From Deltaproteobacteria bacterium (lineage in GTDB: Bacteria > Bdellovibrionota > FAC87 > UBA2466): DNA of 64,000 bases. The position numbers and the translations under genes are program-made. The stretch covers positions 55,837 to 119,836 of the forward strand of contig JACPWY010000021.1 in the NCBI GenBank assembly GCA_016196825.1, read 5' to 3'. Positions 40,501 through 50,352 of this stretch are shown in pieces; the first letter of the stretch is position 1; every line of letters begins with the position of its first letter. The notes beneath the pieces were generated by a model that had not been told where the DNA came from, ran no database searches, and saw only the letters and a list, made by a program, of their open reading frames with translations.

Positions 40501-42128
40501 TCTCAAACAGCGCAGGACAGGCCACGACAATTGGTGTCGGGGTGGTGATCCATGTGAACCATGATCCTGTGATCAACATCTCCGCTCTAGATTTCACGGT
40601 GAAAGAGCGACAGCTGGTGACGGCCGATTTGTCCCAACCGCAATACATTGTGGACGTAGATGGAGACAAGCTGACCTGTACAGCCACCGGAACTCTGTCA
40701 TGGGTGAAGCTCGACACCAACTGTAAACTGACTCTTTCGCCGACCCACGCCGAGGTCCGGCCGACTCCGCACAGCTACGCCTTCACGGTAACGGATGGTA
40801 AGGCGGTCGCCTCGGGCGCCATCTCCATTCATGTCATCCGCGATCCGCAAAAACCGATTTGCGATCCCAATATCGTTTTCACTGCCAAGACCAACGTTGC
40901 GTTCAGCGATAGTCTTAAGCCCTACTGCCATGATCTCGATGGAGTAGAATTGACCTTCGTCCCCACAGGCGGCTGGCCGGCCTGGTTGGGACTAGCCTCC
41001 GCCGGAGAGCTCTCGGGCACACCCGGCAATGGTGATATCAGCGAGAAAATCCTCACCTTCACCGCCAAGAATGACCTCCTCGGAACAGACGCCACGTTCA
41101 GTATGAAGGTCGTTCCCGGTAAGCAGATCGATCAGTTCCAGGTCGACAAGGCGGTGCCGGGTGCACCGACGGACAACCTGTGGGTTGTGGACAATTCGCG
41201 TTGCTGCGATTTCCTGATGTCCGCACTCAAAGCCAACATATCGGTTTTCTACAACGCCCTCAATAAGGCGGGTGTGGCGCTGCACCACGCTGGGGTGATG
41301 CTCTCATCCGATGCGCGCCCCGAAAAGGGCGATGGCATGCCGGTGGTGGATCGAAAGATTCCGGGCGACCCGATGATGTTCACCTGGGAAATGCCCAACA
41401 TAGTGGCCGACTTTGTCCGACGAGTGAAATTGGCTTGGGTTGGGGATCTTTGCGAGAACTGCTCCTCAAGCCCTATCTGGTCAATGCACCAGTTCTACGG
41501 ACACGCGTCGACGTTGCCCATCTACCACAATGGATATTTCCGCGCGGGCGCGCCTTCAGATGTCTTGATTGTAAGTCGCCAACGCGATCACTATGTCACC
41601 TTCACCCGGAAGGACCCGCAATTCGTCAATTACAAGCCGGCCGATTTTGCGAAGGACTTCATCGCTTTCAGTCAGGCGGAACACCAGAATCTTCGTGTCA
41701 GCGTGATCGCACCCGAATGTCCCCCGTTTGGAGGCCTTCCGGGAAGCGGCGAAGGGCTCATTTCGCAAAATCCCGAGCTGGCGGGGTCGCCCAACGCTTA
41801 CAAGGTAGTGGTGAACGCCACCCATGGCGTTTACTACCCAGCTTGCACGGTAAACTGGCAGAAGCTGATGAATGAGTATGCCCAGAAGGTGATTTTCCGG
41901 GCCTTCGTTAACGCGAACCACACGTTCACGCTGACGAAGATACCGATCGAGACTCAAACGATCACCGTGACTCTCGGTGGTGTACAGCTCGTGGGCAATA
42001 CGGGTAACTCGACCGATCAATGGCGCTATGATGGTTCCTCTAACACTATCACGCTGTACTGGGAGAACATTGATCAGTCGATTATCAAACCCGGAGACCA
42101 GGTCACAATCCAGTACCGGGTAAGCTAG
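37542..42128 (+). CDS. Large secreted surface protein: about 12 tandem Ig/cadherin-like (He_PIG-type) repeats plus C-terminal vWA-like domain
   Basis: Signal peptide; repeats with consensus PxWxxxPxxLxxAxEdxxYsxdL...PxWlxxxxxGxltGTP...; C-terminal DNLWVVDNSRCCDFLMSALKANISVFYNAL. Confidence 0.85.
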   Translation: MGVSMLRSATATLGTLLFSLLAFAENPQFKPDFPLVLPDAHAGIAYSFDLSKLLVNQGSGDLKYSADPDPAHPGQSPTWIVPSTSKVLGGTPPKGTTGTFYFLLSVQNNVPNPEGGDVNHPTVITVKDTPIFANDPINLGQQKEDGAFSFDLSTTVTNPEAGPFTFAVTGIPSWMKLTSSALSGTPPWNQAHTNAGNYTFQVTATGPGGTTTVGAIGGVDKLFKPPQWTSTPNTLTDAFEGKPYNQSIAGFAKALEAGALTYTVVAAPAWVTVGRRAGTNGTITGTPQHGNIGPVKVTVSLAQTVLGQTLTGGNADFNFNVLQVLFPPVWKNDPLDLGTQREDQNFTIDLKSFVTDPMSSPSVTFTAKNLPTWMHLDPGGLLTGAPPWSAAHTLVGPYSGLSFTVQALGGSATVSAKGTVAATIKPPIWDGNPITLTDAIEDIPYSVDVTGHVINPEGKTLQFSVVGSPPPWLKLTQAGIFVGTPDKNAIGSVAVVAHATTVIQGKTYDTGPTTFTFNVIHVNHAPVWSANPLVLPNASSGKIYTQSLAGSATDPDGDTLKFGIVGQAPTWVTVTPDGTVSGMPGPNDVGLNSFKVSASDPEGASAQTVVQITVIKSVTPPTWKKPVVLTSGTEDVSYTEDLAKYVSNPDNLPLSFALLDSHGNLWVKVSAQGAVTGTPSAQYVGVNKLTIQVSSVGQPSDAADALLEVVHKNHAPYWVINPIQVTATEDQGLIKDISVYAGDKDIATFNDRLTFSLVASPAGSTNWLSISPEGVLTGTPGAPDVGSKQYIVRVADSLGLVSDATLIINTKHVNHAPKWVKDPIILPDAKEGVGYTAILSDSVTDPDTGDTFTFQKIAGSGADWANVSTTGIVSGTPARKDKGINTFKVRVYDQGQLYADTTVQITVVETKHPPYWTENPLDLGTAYEDKSFSFDLTPFAIGDGLNDVLTFSKGAGGPDWLMVSSSGQISGVPLKANIGNFKVTLQVSNSAGQATTIGVGVVIHVNHDPVINISALDFTVKERQLVTADLSQPQYIVDVDGDKLTCTATGTLSWVKLDTNCKLTLSPTHAEVRPTPHSYAFTVTDGKAVASGAISIHVIRDPQKPICDPNIVFTAKTNVAFSDSLKPYCHDLDGVELTFVPTGGWPAWLGLASAGELSGTPGNGDISEKILTFTAKNDLLGTDATFSMKVVPGKQIDQFQVDKAVPGAPTDNLWVVDNSRCCDFLMSALKANISVFYNALNKAGVALHHAGVMLSSDARPEKGDGMPVVDRKIPGDPMMFTWEMPNIVADFVRRVKLAWVGDLCENCSSSPIWSMHQFYGHASTLPIYHNGYFRAGAPSDVLIVSRQRDHYVTFTRKDPQFVNYKPADFAKDFIAFSQAEHQNLRVSVIAPECPPFGGLPGSGEGLISQNPELAGSPNAYKVVVNATHGVYYPACTVNWQKLMNEYAQKVIFRAFVNANHTFTLTKIPIETQTITVTLGGVQLVGNTGNSTDQWRYDGSSNTITLYWENIDQSIIKPGDQVTIQYRVS

Positions 42129-44914
42129 AGAGTTCCTAAGGTGAAGTAGAACTGAATCGTGGGGTTCGCCTGGCCAAGCCCTTCCGCGAAATCGACGACA
42201 AAGGGGCCTACGGGGGTCTTGTATCGAAATCCGACCCCAACCCCGTCTCTTCTAGTCCGATAGTCTTGGGGATCCATCAGGCGGCTCCCGGGAAACCCCA
42301 CGTTATCAAAAAGCTGTCCGGTGTCCGCAAAGACCGCGGCGCTGAAATCGCCAAAGATCGGGAACGAGACCTCTCCTCGGGCATTATAGAAGGCCATGTC
42401 ATAGGTGCCTGGATAAGGGGCCTTGATTGATCGGGGCAGGTAACCGCGAATCGAGTTCTGGCCCCCCAATGCCAAATCGTTAGCGAGGCGAATCTGAGGG
42501 AGCGAGTCATTAGGATCGATACTCCTCGCGTAGCCCAATCCCACATAGATCTTAAGAGCCGTCCCAAAGATGAAGGGAAGGTAAAACGAATTTCGCGAAA
42601 TCCCCATAACAAATTCGATGTTCGCACTTGAAAAAAGAGCTGGGTGGGCAAATTCCACATCGAAGCTATGGTAGCTGCCTATCGTGGGATTAAAGGTGTC
42701 ATCACGACGGTCGATGATAATCCCTGGTCCAATTGAACCGATCGTTTCCGGGGCCTGCTCAAGCCTTGTCGCAGAATCGTAGGTCACGGTCTTTTCAAAA
42801 TGGTGAATTCGATAGGAGAGCGTTGTGTGGTCGGTAATTTTCTTCTCCAACCGTTCCTCCAAGCGAGCCCGGTCCACTAACGTATAGTTGGTTATGCTGG
42901 TCCCGGACGGAGTCACTGTCTGCACAAAACGATCCACACCGAGAGAGGCGGTGAAGATCGCTGGGATCTGAAAAGGATTGGGTGAACGCAGCCCCAAGAC
43001 GGTTGCATACTCCAGAAAGGGAGCGAAACGATCATTCATGATCGGAACGGTCAGCTCACCACGAAGCGACACGGTGTGATTACGCCCAAAAAGATTTCTT
43101 TTTGCGATCCCAACGAACGACCTCAAACGAAGGAGTGGAGCTTCATAAGCAGCCCCCATCCCGATTTCACCAATCCCCGGCTTACTCTCGGTTACGGCTA
43201 TTTTGATATCTTTACTCCTGGGATCAGTGAGGCTTGAGTGGGCCACCATCTCTACCTTCGAGAAAATACCCAAGAGACCAATGTTTTCCTCCGATTGTTT
43301 GAGGAGCGACGGCGAAAAGAGATCGCCTTTCTGCAGCCTCATTTCACTCAAAATGATTGCGGGATCAGTCCTCAGGTTCCCCTGTATCGTGACCTCACCA
43401 ACCCGATACTGAATCCCCTCGACCACGGTAAATCTCAGGAGCACCCGCGAGCTTTCTATCGTATCAACCGGCTTCTCATCCACGGCCACCTGAATATCGT
43501 TGAACCCACGCTCCTGGTAGTACTCCCGAATTCTGAGCCGCGCGAACTCCACGCCGCTGGCATTGTAAGGATCTGTCGCTCTGAGCGTGATGACACGTTT
43601 CAGATCATCACTTGAGACCTTATCGTTACCCACCACATCCACGGTGTCGATGAAGCTGCGGTTGCCCAACTCAACCTCCATAAACAGCTGGACTCCCATG
43701 TTGTCGACGCTGAACACAGGCTTAAGGGAATTGATCCGAGCCTTCAGATAACCCATCTCAATAAGCCGGTTTTCGAGAGTTTTTCCTACCTCCTCAAGAC
43801 CCTTCTCCCAAAATATTCGCCTCTTCAAAACTCCCGGCGCATTATCAAAAAAGAGCTGTTCGATCAGTCCTTGGCTGCTCCCGCCTCCGAGAATCTGGAT
43901 TTTGTCGATAAACACCTTCTGCCCTTCATCCACGGTAATTCGGCGAAAAAGTGTCGCGCCACGCTCCTCATCCCGTACACTCACTCGACAGAAGTGGTAC
44001 CCTACCTCACGGTACCTCCGCTCAATCACATCGCCTATTCGTCGTCCGCTGTCGGTCTCGGAAAGAATCTGTTCGGTGATCCCATCCCTGAGGGCCATAT
44101 CATCGAATACCGAATTTCCAATAAACTGCATCTGGATTCGACGCCCACTTTTGATGCTGAAGGTTAATTCCACAGATTTCTTGTCTTCGCTAAATAAACT
44201 GTGAACATCTTCGACCTTGGCCATTGGGTATTGATTCTCCCGTAGATAACGCGCGATCTTCTCTACACTTCTTTCCAGATCAGCCTTTTTCAGAGTCTTA
44301 TCCTTGGCTATATCCAGGATGGCCAGAATGTCCCCCGTATCGCTGTCGGGCACTCCCTGAATCTTGATCGCCTTCACCGTGGTCGGATCGTTGCGCGTGA
44401 CGGTCACCTCCAGATCCGTTTCGTTGCTGTGAGGAATATCGGTCGTGCTGATTCGAACGACTGGATGGTAGTATCCTTGCGTCTGTAAATAAACCCGGAT
44501 GTTCTCTACCAGGCCATTCACATTCCTGGTCTCGAGCGGCTGGCCTGGGAGCACACCCACCCGGTTGCCTATCTCGCTGATGACCTCATTTTCGATGTTA
44601 TTGTAGCTCCAGGTCCGCAGGATTCTGCGGCGTGCGCCTACCAAATAGACCTTAAGCCCCGAACCGCTGATCTCTGCTTCGACCACAAAGTTCTCGATAG
44701 TCTTTCCATATAGAGCCCGTATCTTTCGCTCTACGCCCGTCCTGTCCAGAGGTTTTCCGACTACGATGCCCAGTTCGGCACTGAACTGTGCAACCTCTTC
44801 TGCAGAGAGCACAGAAGACTCCACCTTGAGGACCGGCCGATCAAACACGCTCGTGCTGTCTCGGGCCATTACAGTGCTGGCCAGAAGGAGGGCTATAAAG
44901 AGTAGCGTCTTCAT
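42125..44914 (-). CDS. BamA/TamA (Omp85) family outer-membrane protein with enlarged POTRA region
   Basis: Signal peptide; multiple POTRA-like segments; C-terminal barrel with GGQNSIRGYLPRSI and DGVGVGFRYKTPVGPFVVDFAEGLG. Confidence 0.9.
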   Translation of the reverse strand: MKTLLFIALLLASTVMARDSTSVFDRPVLKVESSVLSAEEVAQFSAELGIVVGKPLDRTGVERKIRALYGKTIENFVVEAEISGSGLKVYLVGARRRILRTWSYNNIENEVISEIGNRVGVLPGQPLETRNVNGLVENIRVYLQTQGYYHPVVRISTTDIPHSNETDLEVTVTRNDPTTVKAIKIQGVPDSDTGDILAILDIAKDKTLKKADLERSVEKIARYLRENQYPMAKVEDVHSLFSEDKKSVELTFSIKSGRRIQMQFIGNSVFDDMALRDGITEQILSETDSGRRIGDVIERRYREVGYHFCRVSVRDEERGATLFRRITVDEGQKVFIDKIQILGGGSSQGLIEQLFFDNAPGVLKRRIFWEKGLEEVGKTLENRLIEMGYLKARINSLKPVFSVDNMGVQLFMEVELGNRSFIDTVDVVGNDKVSSDDLKRVITLRATDPYNASGVEFARLRIREYYQERGFNDIQVAVDEKPVDTIESSRVLLRFTVVEGIQYRVGEVTIQGNLRTDPAIILSEMRLQKGDLFSPSLLKQSEENIGLLGIFSKVEMVAHSSLTDPRSKDIKIAVTESKPGIGEIGMGAAYEAPLLRLRSFVGIAKRNLFGRNHTVSLRGELTVPIMNDRFAPFLEYATVLGLRSPNPFQIPAIFTASLGVDRFVQTVTPSGTSITNYTLVDRARLEERLEKKITDHTTLSYRIHHFEKTVTYDSATRLEQAPETIGSIGPGIIIDRRDDTFNPTIGSYHSFDVEFAHPALFSSANIEFVMGISRNSFYLPFIFGTALKIYVGLGYARSIDPNDSLPQIRLANDLALGGQNSIRGYLPRSIKAPYPGTYDMAFYNARGEVSFPIFGDFSAAVFADTGQLFDNVGFPGSRLMDPQDYRTRRDGVGVGFRYKTPVGPFVVDFAEGLGQANPTIQFYFTLGTL

Positions 44915-47900
44915 TCAAAATCGAAACGATAGCGAATATCCACACCATAGCTTTGGGTCAGTGGATCGCTGGGAGTCAGTCCCGGTTTGTTGGCAGTCGA
45001 AAAATTGGCGGTCAGGTTGTCATCTAATATCTGCTCAATGCGCAGTTCCCGCGAGGGGTTCTGAGAGAGTGTGTTGGAATAGCTGAGCTTGGTGCGCGAA
45101 GTGAGACTCTTCTCCACCTTCACGCTCGGGACCGTCACATCGGTCGAGCTATCGGTTGATTCCCGCCCCCCTTTTTCGGTCTGGCTGTTCAACTTGATAT
45201 CGACACCCAGCTCATTCTGAAGCTTGCTCGGCACCGGAATAGAACCCGACAGGGCACTTCCCAAATCGGCATACCCACCTTGCGTCTTGCTCGTCACTCC
45301 AAGCACTAGCAGGGAGATGATCTCCGGTTCAGTCAGACGCGGCGTAGCACTCAGACGGATCTTGTAGTCGCTCGGCACGCCCAGAACCTGAAGAAGGACC
45401 TCATACTCTTGCGGCGACAGAGTACTCGTTTCCTTCACCATCGCGCGTGACTGGATATTGAAGCGAGGCACGATCTCCCTTTCCGATTCGAAGCGAACGT
45501 TCGCGTTGCTTACGTTAAACTTTGTATCCCTGAACACGATCACTCCGGAACTGGCTTCGAGAGAGCCCAGCAAACCGATCTGGTCACTATTGCCTCGAAT
45601 CTTCACATCTCCGTGGAAGTCAGAGTTAAAGACCTCTGTCGCAACCAGGAGCCTGCCTGGTGCGGAACAGTCGATGTCAAACCGAAACGCCGGAGCAACT
45701 CCGGGTGTTGGCACAGAGATTCGGCCCGCCTTCAGAGTTGTGAGTTTCCCCTCCTGCACCATGCACTTTCCACTGAGTTCATAGGGTGCCCCCGTACCCG
45801 CGAGCCGAAATTGCCCTGAAAACCTCGCGCTCAGCGAGTCGGTGAAGTTCATGAGAACTTGACTTGTCTTGATGACAAGCGAAGGCTTCAAAGATGTAAA
45901 GCGGCTGATGGCAACATCCCCCGCCACCAATACCTGCCCACCATTAACCGTCCCCTCAAATCTCTCAATGTTGAGGATCTCCTGACTCACTCCCACTTGA
46001 GCATTCACACCTCGAATCTCGTCAGTGAGGCCTCGCACCCTCAACGTTCCATCCTCAAGCGCGGCGTGGCCGAACACAGAAAACTTCTTGACTGGCCCCT
46101 CCATACGAAGCCCCGCATTGAGCTTACCAACGCCATAGTCTAGAAATGGAATGAATGGTTGCACAAACTGAAGATCCAACTTGCCATCCACCCTCGCTTT
46201 CACATTCCCGTGCGATTCGTAACTGAAACCTCCGCGCAGTTCGGCGTCGTTTCCTTTCAGCTCAAAGTCACTCGCTCCCACAAATTCCTTTCCAAATCGC
46301 ACACGGGTCGGATTCTGCAATGCCATCTGGCTCCCGCGGAAAGTGGCCACAAGCTTTTGCACATCGGCGTTCCCCTCCATATTCTGCCAATCCCAGATAT
46401 CCCCTTTGAGTGAGGCCGAACCAGCCAAAATAATTGAGTCTATCGACTCAATATCCTTTCTCAGAAGGGCTGAGACCACCGGGTTCACGTCCACATCTCT
46501 GAGAAGGGCATCGAGCGACCACATCCTATCAGCCGCCTTAGCGACCACGACCTCAACGGCGTTGGCGAAGCCTTTTCCCCTCAAGGCAAGCCCTCGATCG
46601 GCCGTGAACATATCGATATCGATGACTCCGAGAGCCTTTTGACGAAACGCCAAATTCGGAATCTGAACATGGCCCGTGCCCTCAGGGCGGGAGAGATCTC
46701 CTTCGAATGTAAGCTCCCCATGAACTTCTCCCGAAAAAGGGGCCCCTCCCAATTGAGACAGCTCCTCCATCCTGAGACCGTGGCTCTTGAAGGTGAGACG
46801 GGATTTTTTCTCCTCGAAGTGCCCCCCCACCTCCAATGCGCCTGAATTTTTTACAAGGAGCGCTTTGGGAAGGTCGATGCCGCTCGGGCGATAGCTCACG
46901 TTATAAGATCCGCTCACCCAATTCTCGCCGTACCAGTTGAAGTTGCGCGCCACCCCCTGACTGATAACCTCAATTCCCTGCTTATCGTGTCCTCCGGCAA
47001 CGGTGAGCTTGCCAGAAAGCTCCCCATCACTGGGGGAACGAAACGGTAGCTTCAGCTCGTCAAAGACATGAAACACCTGGTTGGTGCTAATGCGCCTAGC
47101 ATCCACGGAAAATCGATAAAGCAACTGGTTGGGCTTGAAATCCAGGTATCCACTTCCGACAACTGGTTGGATGTCAGTGGCGAGAACCAGGTTCTCGAAG
47201 GAAAGTAGAGCGTTTTGGAAATAGACGTTTCCCTTCACGCTGCCCAGAAGGATGTCGGCGACTCTTCCTTCGGTCGTCTCGAAACTCCCAACGATCTTCA
47301 CCTCCTTTCCCTTCACATCGATGTCCGTGAAGAGCCCCACGGTCCCGCCAAACCCCACGTCCGCAATCCTTCCTAACTGTGTCAGAGAAAGCCCGCTACC
47401 CTCGACATGGACCTTGGCGGTGTGATCGAAATTGAGAGCCCCTGAGGTCATTGCCTTGCCACCGAGGGTATTAATTTGGGCCTGAAACTCCATGCGATCA
47501 GACGAAAAATCGAGGAGGCCATCAATTTCTCCGGAGTCGACCCGAATAATGTTGTTCCCTTTCGAGCGGCTCTTATCTGTGTCGATCACTAAGAAGTTTT
47601 CCGCCTGCCCCCTAATCCCCAGCTCCACCTTGAGCGGCGCCTTGAGGTTGCCACTCACACGTACACTTCCACTTGCCGTCATACGAAGGGGCAACCCCCG
47701 CGTGTCGATGGCGTCCAGCAGTCCATCGAGTTCAAGGCCCGCGATCTTGCCTTCTCCGTGGATCGCGTAGTTTTTCTCAAGCTCTAACTGCAATTCCGGG
47801 GCTGTCACCTCGCCCCGTCCGTATCTTGCTTTCAGATCCACGACCGTGAGACGCTGGTTCTTGATTTCATACCCTGCCGTCCCGGTTCCAATTTCGTATT

Positions 47901-48834
47901 CCTCTATTCCCACGTCCTCATAGTGAAACGTTCCCTTCCCCGTTTGCGCATGGTTCGACCACGACAGACTTCCCTTCACATCGAGACGCCCTTTCAGGCG
48001 AGGCGCCTCGAGCGCCGGGATTTTCGTCAACATCGCCAGCGGAATAGAGGCATCGATGGAGCAATTCACCCCGGCCGCGTCGAGACTCGCCGCGATAGGC
48101 CACGCGGAGGTGCCTCGCACCACCACATTCACGCCCTCACCACGCACCTGTGCATCATTCACCCGAATACTCTTTTGGCTGCGATCGATATCGAGAATGA
48201 TTTTGGAAAATGTAAAGTCCGTGTCCTTCCTCACGATCTCGATGTAGTTCGTTTCCACTTGGAGTGACTGCGACTCACTGCCGGAGTTGGTAAGAGAAAA
48301 TGTTATGGAATCGGCCTTCACGGAAAATGGCGGCTCCGCAGAGCGCATGTTCACACTGGCATCGACCACGCCGACTGTCTTTACGCTGATCGGATAGTCT
48401 CCCCCCTCGAGCTCGATCTGTTTTCGGGAACTGACAAGGCTTTCAAGCTTACGATAGAATCGATCGGCCTCCGGAAGACTGATCTTGGGTCGGAAGAAAA
48501 CCGTTTCGGCGATCGCGATTCTTTTTTGTAATAGAGCAAATGGCTCAAATGTGATTCTGAGTTTCTCTATGGGAATCGGACTGGGGATCGGAATGATCGC
48601 ACCGGGGCGACTGGATATTCTCACGCCGTTAAAATAGATTTTCGGCGTTAAGAGCGAGAGTTCAATGCTCTGGATCTCAAGATCGTAACCGATGCTCAGC
48701 AGTCGATTTCTCAGTTCCTGAACCACTCGGCTTTGAACTGGCCGACTCCCCAAGATTGCCTGCACAATAAAATACAGACCACCCAGAAATAGCATCAGGG
48801 AGAATAGGGGACGGCGCTTGCCCTTGACCCTCAC
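44911..48834 (-). CDS. tamB: TamB/DUF490 (AsmA-like) translocation and assembly protein
   Basis: N-terminal TM anchor, about 1300 aa beta-rich, C-terminal GLLGSLEASSGVIVFRDTKFNVSNANVRFES...; ATGA overlap with the Omp85 gene. Confidence 0.88.
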   Translation of the reverse strand: MRVKGKRRPLFSLMLFLGGLYFIVQAILGSRPVQSRVVQELRNRLLSIGYDLEIQSIELSLLTPKIYFNGVRISSRPGAIIPIPSPIPIEKLRITFEPFALLQKRIAIAETVFFRPKISLPEADRFYRKLESLVSSRKQIELEGGDYPISVKTVGVVDASVNMRSAEPPFSVKADSITFSLTNSGSESQSLQVETNYIEIVRKDTDFTFSKIILDIDRSQKSIRVNDAQVRGEGVNVVVRGTSAWPIAASLDAAGVNCSIDASIPLAMLTKIPALEAPRLKGRLDVKGSLSWSNHAQTGKGTFHYEDVGIEEYEIGTGTAGYEIKNQRLTVVDLKARYGRGEVTAPELQLELEKNYAIHGEGKIAGLELDGLLDAIDTRGLPLRMTASGSVRVSGNLKAPLKVELGIRGQAENFLVIDTDKSRSKGNNIIRVDSGEIDGLLDFSSDRMEFQAQINTLGGKAMTSGALNFDHTAKVHVEGSGLSLTQLGRIADVGFGGTVGLFTDIDVKGKEVKIVGSFETTEGRVADILLGSVKGNVYFQNALLSFENLVLATDIQPVVGSGYLDFKPNQLLYRFSVDARRISTNQVFHVFDELKLPFRSPSDGELSGKLTVAGGHDKQGIEVISQGVARNFNWYGENWVSGSYNVSYRPSGIDLPKALLVKNSGALEVGGHFEEKKSRLTFKSHGLRMEELSQLGGAPFSGEVHGELTFEGDLSRPEGTGHVQIPNLAFRQKALGVIDIDMFTADRGLALRGKGFANAVEVVVAKAADRMWSLDALLRDVDVNPVVSALLRKDIESIDSIILAGSASLKGDIWDWQNMEGNADVQKLVATFRGSQMALQNPTRVRFGKEFVGASDFELKGNDAELRGGFSYESHGNVKARVDGKLDLQFVQPFIPFLDYGVGKLNAGLRMEGPVKKFSVFGHAALEDGTLRVRGLTDEIRGVNAQVGVSQEILNIERFEGTVNGGQVLVAGDVAISRFTSLKPSLVIKTSQVLMNFTDSLSARFSGQFRLAGTGAPYELSGKCMVQEGKLTTLKAGRISVPTPGVAPAFRFDIDCSAPGRLLVATEVFNSDFHGDVKIRGNSDQIGLLGSLEASSGVIVFRDTKFNVSNANVRFESEREIVPRFNIQSRAMVKETSTLSPQEYEVLLQVLGVPSDYKIRLSATPRLTEPEIISLLVLGVTSKTQGGYADLGSALSGSIPVPSKLQNELGVDIKLNSQTEKGGRESTDSSTDVTVPSVKVEKSLTSRTKLSYSNTLSQNPSRELRIEQILDDNLTANFSTANKPGLTPSDPLTQSYGVDIRYRFDFE

Positions 48835-49695
48835 CTATGCGCTCCTCTGGGTGTGGCGGTCAGCCGCTATGATTAATTCATGGGCATTTCGATAAGTGGG
48901 TGCGTTCCGCTTGAGCCAACTAGAGTGCTTCAGGGCTGCATCCCACTGCCGCAATTTCACGCACACTCTCAGCAATTGGTAACGACACTCCACGAGCTCG
49001 TTTCCCTGCAAAAGAAGTCGCTGCCAAGCCGAGACGTGCTCGAAGGCCTCGAGTCCTCGATTCGCCTCGAAGAGAATTTCCCCCACCAAGCTCATCTTGA
49101 CGGCTCGACGGCTATAAACCGGGGTGATGGCCTTAAGAGCCAGTTCGTAAAACCCCATGACCAAGAACGCCACCGCCAAATCAATTCTGAGCTGATCGTG
49201 CCCTTCACCGAGGGCTGCGAGGAATTTCTCACTCCCCGCGAAGAATTTGCTGTCATCGGTTCCCCCGAGGTTGATCTCAAGATGGTCAGCGACCTCCGTG
49301 ATCATCTCACTCAACGTCTTCTCCTCCTCCGCAGAAGGGACGGCTCCCCGCCGTTTCTTAAGGTGGGGGTGAAGAGCGGGAATCTCTTCTGTCAGCACCC
49401 GGAAAAAGGTCTCATAAGTCTTCCTATTGGCTCGGTGTTCTATCAACGCGACGAATTGATCAACCGACGAAAGAGCCGAGGGCACTTCCTTCAAATGAAA
49501 CCACACCACGGCCTCGATCGCATAAAGTTTCGGCGCGTCTGGCGCCAATCGAATCGCTCGCGCTATCAGCGCACGGGAGCGCCAGGCGTGTACCCGCGCA
49601 AGTCCGAGCGCCAACTTCGCGTACGATCGCGCCGCGCTCTTGAGCCGTGAACCTCTTTCATCGGCGCGGGCTAATCGAAGCCTTGCAAGGCTCAC
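48835..49695 (-). CDS. TPR-like helical hypothetical protein
   Basis: Start GTG at 49695 preceded by GGGAGG; helical repeats; directly abuts tamB start. Confidence 0.55.
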   Translation of the reverse strand: MSLARLRLARADERGSRLKSAARSYAKLALGLARVHAWRSRALIARAIRLAPDAPKLYAIEAVVWFHLKEVPSALSSVDQFVALIEHRANRKTYETFFRVLTEEIPALHPHLKKRRGAVPSAEEEKTLSEMITEVADHLEINLGGTDDSKFFAGSEKFLAALGEGHDQLRIDLAVAFLVMGFYELALKAITPVYSRRAVKMSLVGEILFEANRGLEAFEHVSAWQRLLLQGNELVECRYQLLRVCVKLRQWDAALKHSSWLKRNAPTYRNAHELIIAADRHTQRSA

Positions 49696-49729
49696 GATCA
49701 CCTCCCTTTCGAATTTACTGCCTAAGAGC

Positions 49730-50293
49730 CTAACCCTTGAGCTTTTCGACGTACTCGCCGGAACGAGTGTCAATCTTGAGAAGATCATTTTCCTTGATGT
49801 GAAATGGAACCTGGACAACAAGACCGGTTGTCATCTTGGCTGGCTTGCCGCCACCGCTCGCCGTATCGCCCTTGATACCCGGCTCGGTCTCCTTCACCCG
49901 CACCTCGATGAAGTTGGGAATATCTACATCGATGGGTCGTCCCTGGAAGTACAGAACCTCAATCTCCAGGTTTTCGATGAGATAAAACTTCTTTTCGGTA
50001 ACTGCTTCTTCTTCAAGAACGGTCTGCTCGTACGAATCGAGATCCATGAACTGGTAGCCGGCGGAATCCTTGTAGAGATACTGCATCCGCTTGTGCTCAA
50101 GCGCCGGCTCATCCACCTTTTCACCCGACTTGAGGGTTCGCTCGATTACGTTCCCATTGAGCAGATTTCGCACTCGCGTGCGGACAAAGGCGTTTCCCTT
50201 TCCCGGCTTAACGTGTTGAAACTCCACGATCTGGTAAGGCACTCCATCCATCTGGATGTAGAGGCCCTTGCGAAATTCACTCGTATCGTACAT
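49730..50293 (-). CDS. efp: Elongation factor P
   Basis: EFRKGLYIQMDGVPYQIVEFQHVKPGKGNAFVRTRVRNLLNGNVIERTLKSGEK. Confidence 0.97.
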   Translation of the reverse strand: MYDTSEFRKGLYIQMDGVPYQIVEFQHVKPGKGNAFVRTRVRNLLNGNVIERTLKSGEKVDEPALEHKRMQYLYKDSAGYQFMDLDSYEQTVLEEEAVTEKKFYLIENLEIEVLYFQGRPIDVDIPNFIEVRVKETEPGIKGDTASGGGKPAKMTTGLVVQVPFHIKENDLLKIDTRSGEYVEKLKG

Positions 50294-50352
50294 CTTGTTT
50301 CCCCAAGCAGAGGTTGTCGCTTTATTTGCCCTAAGATTCCCGCGTTGGCAAG

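Noticed and set aside
48880-49650. 256-aa plus-strand ORF
   Set aside because: Antisense to the TPR-like gene that has a good SD and abuts tamB; composition looks like a shadow frame.
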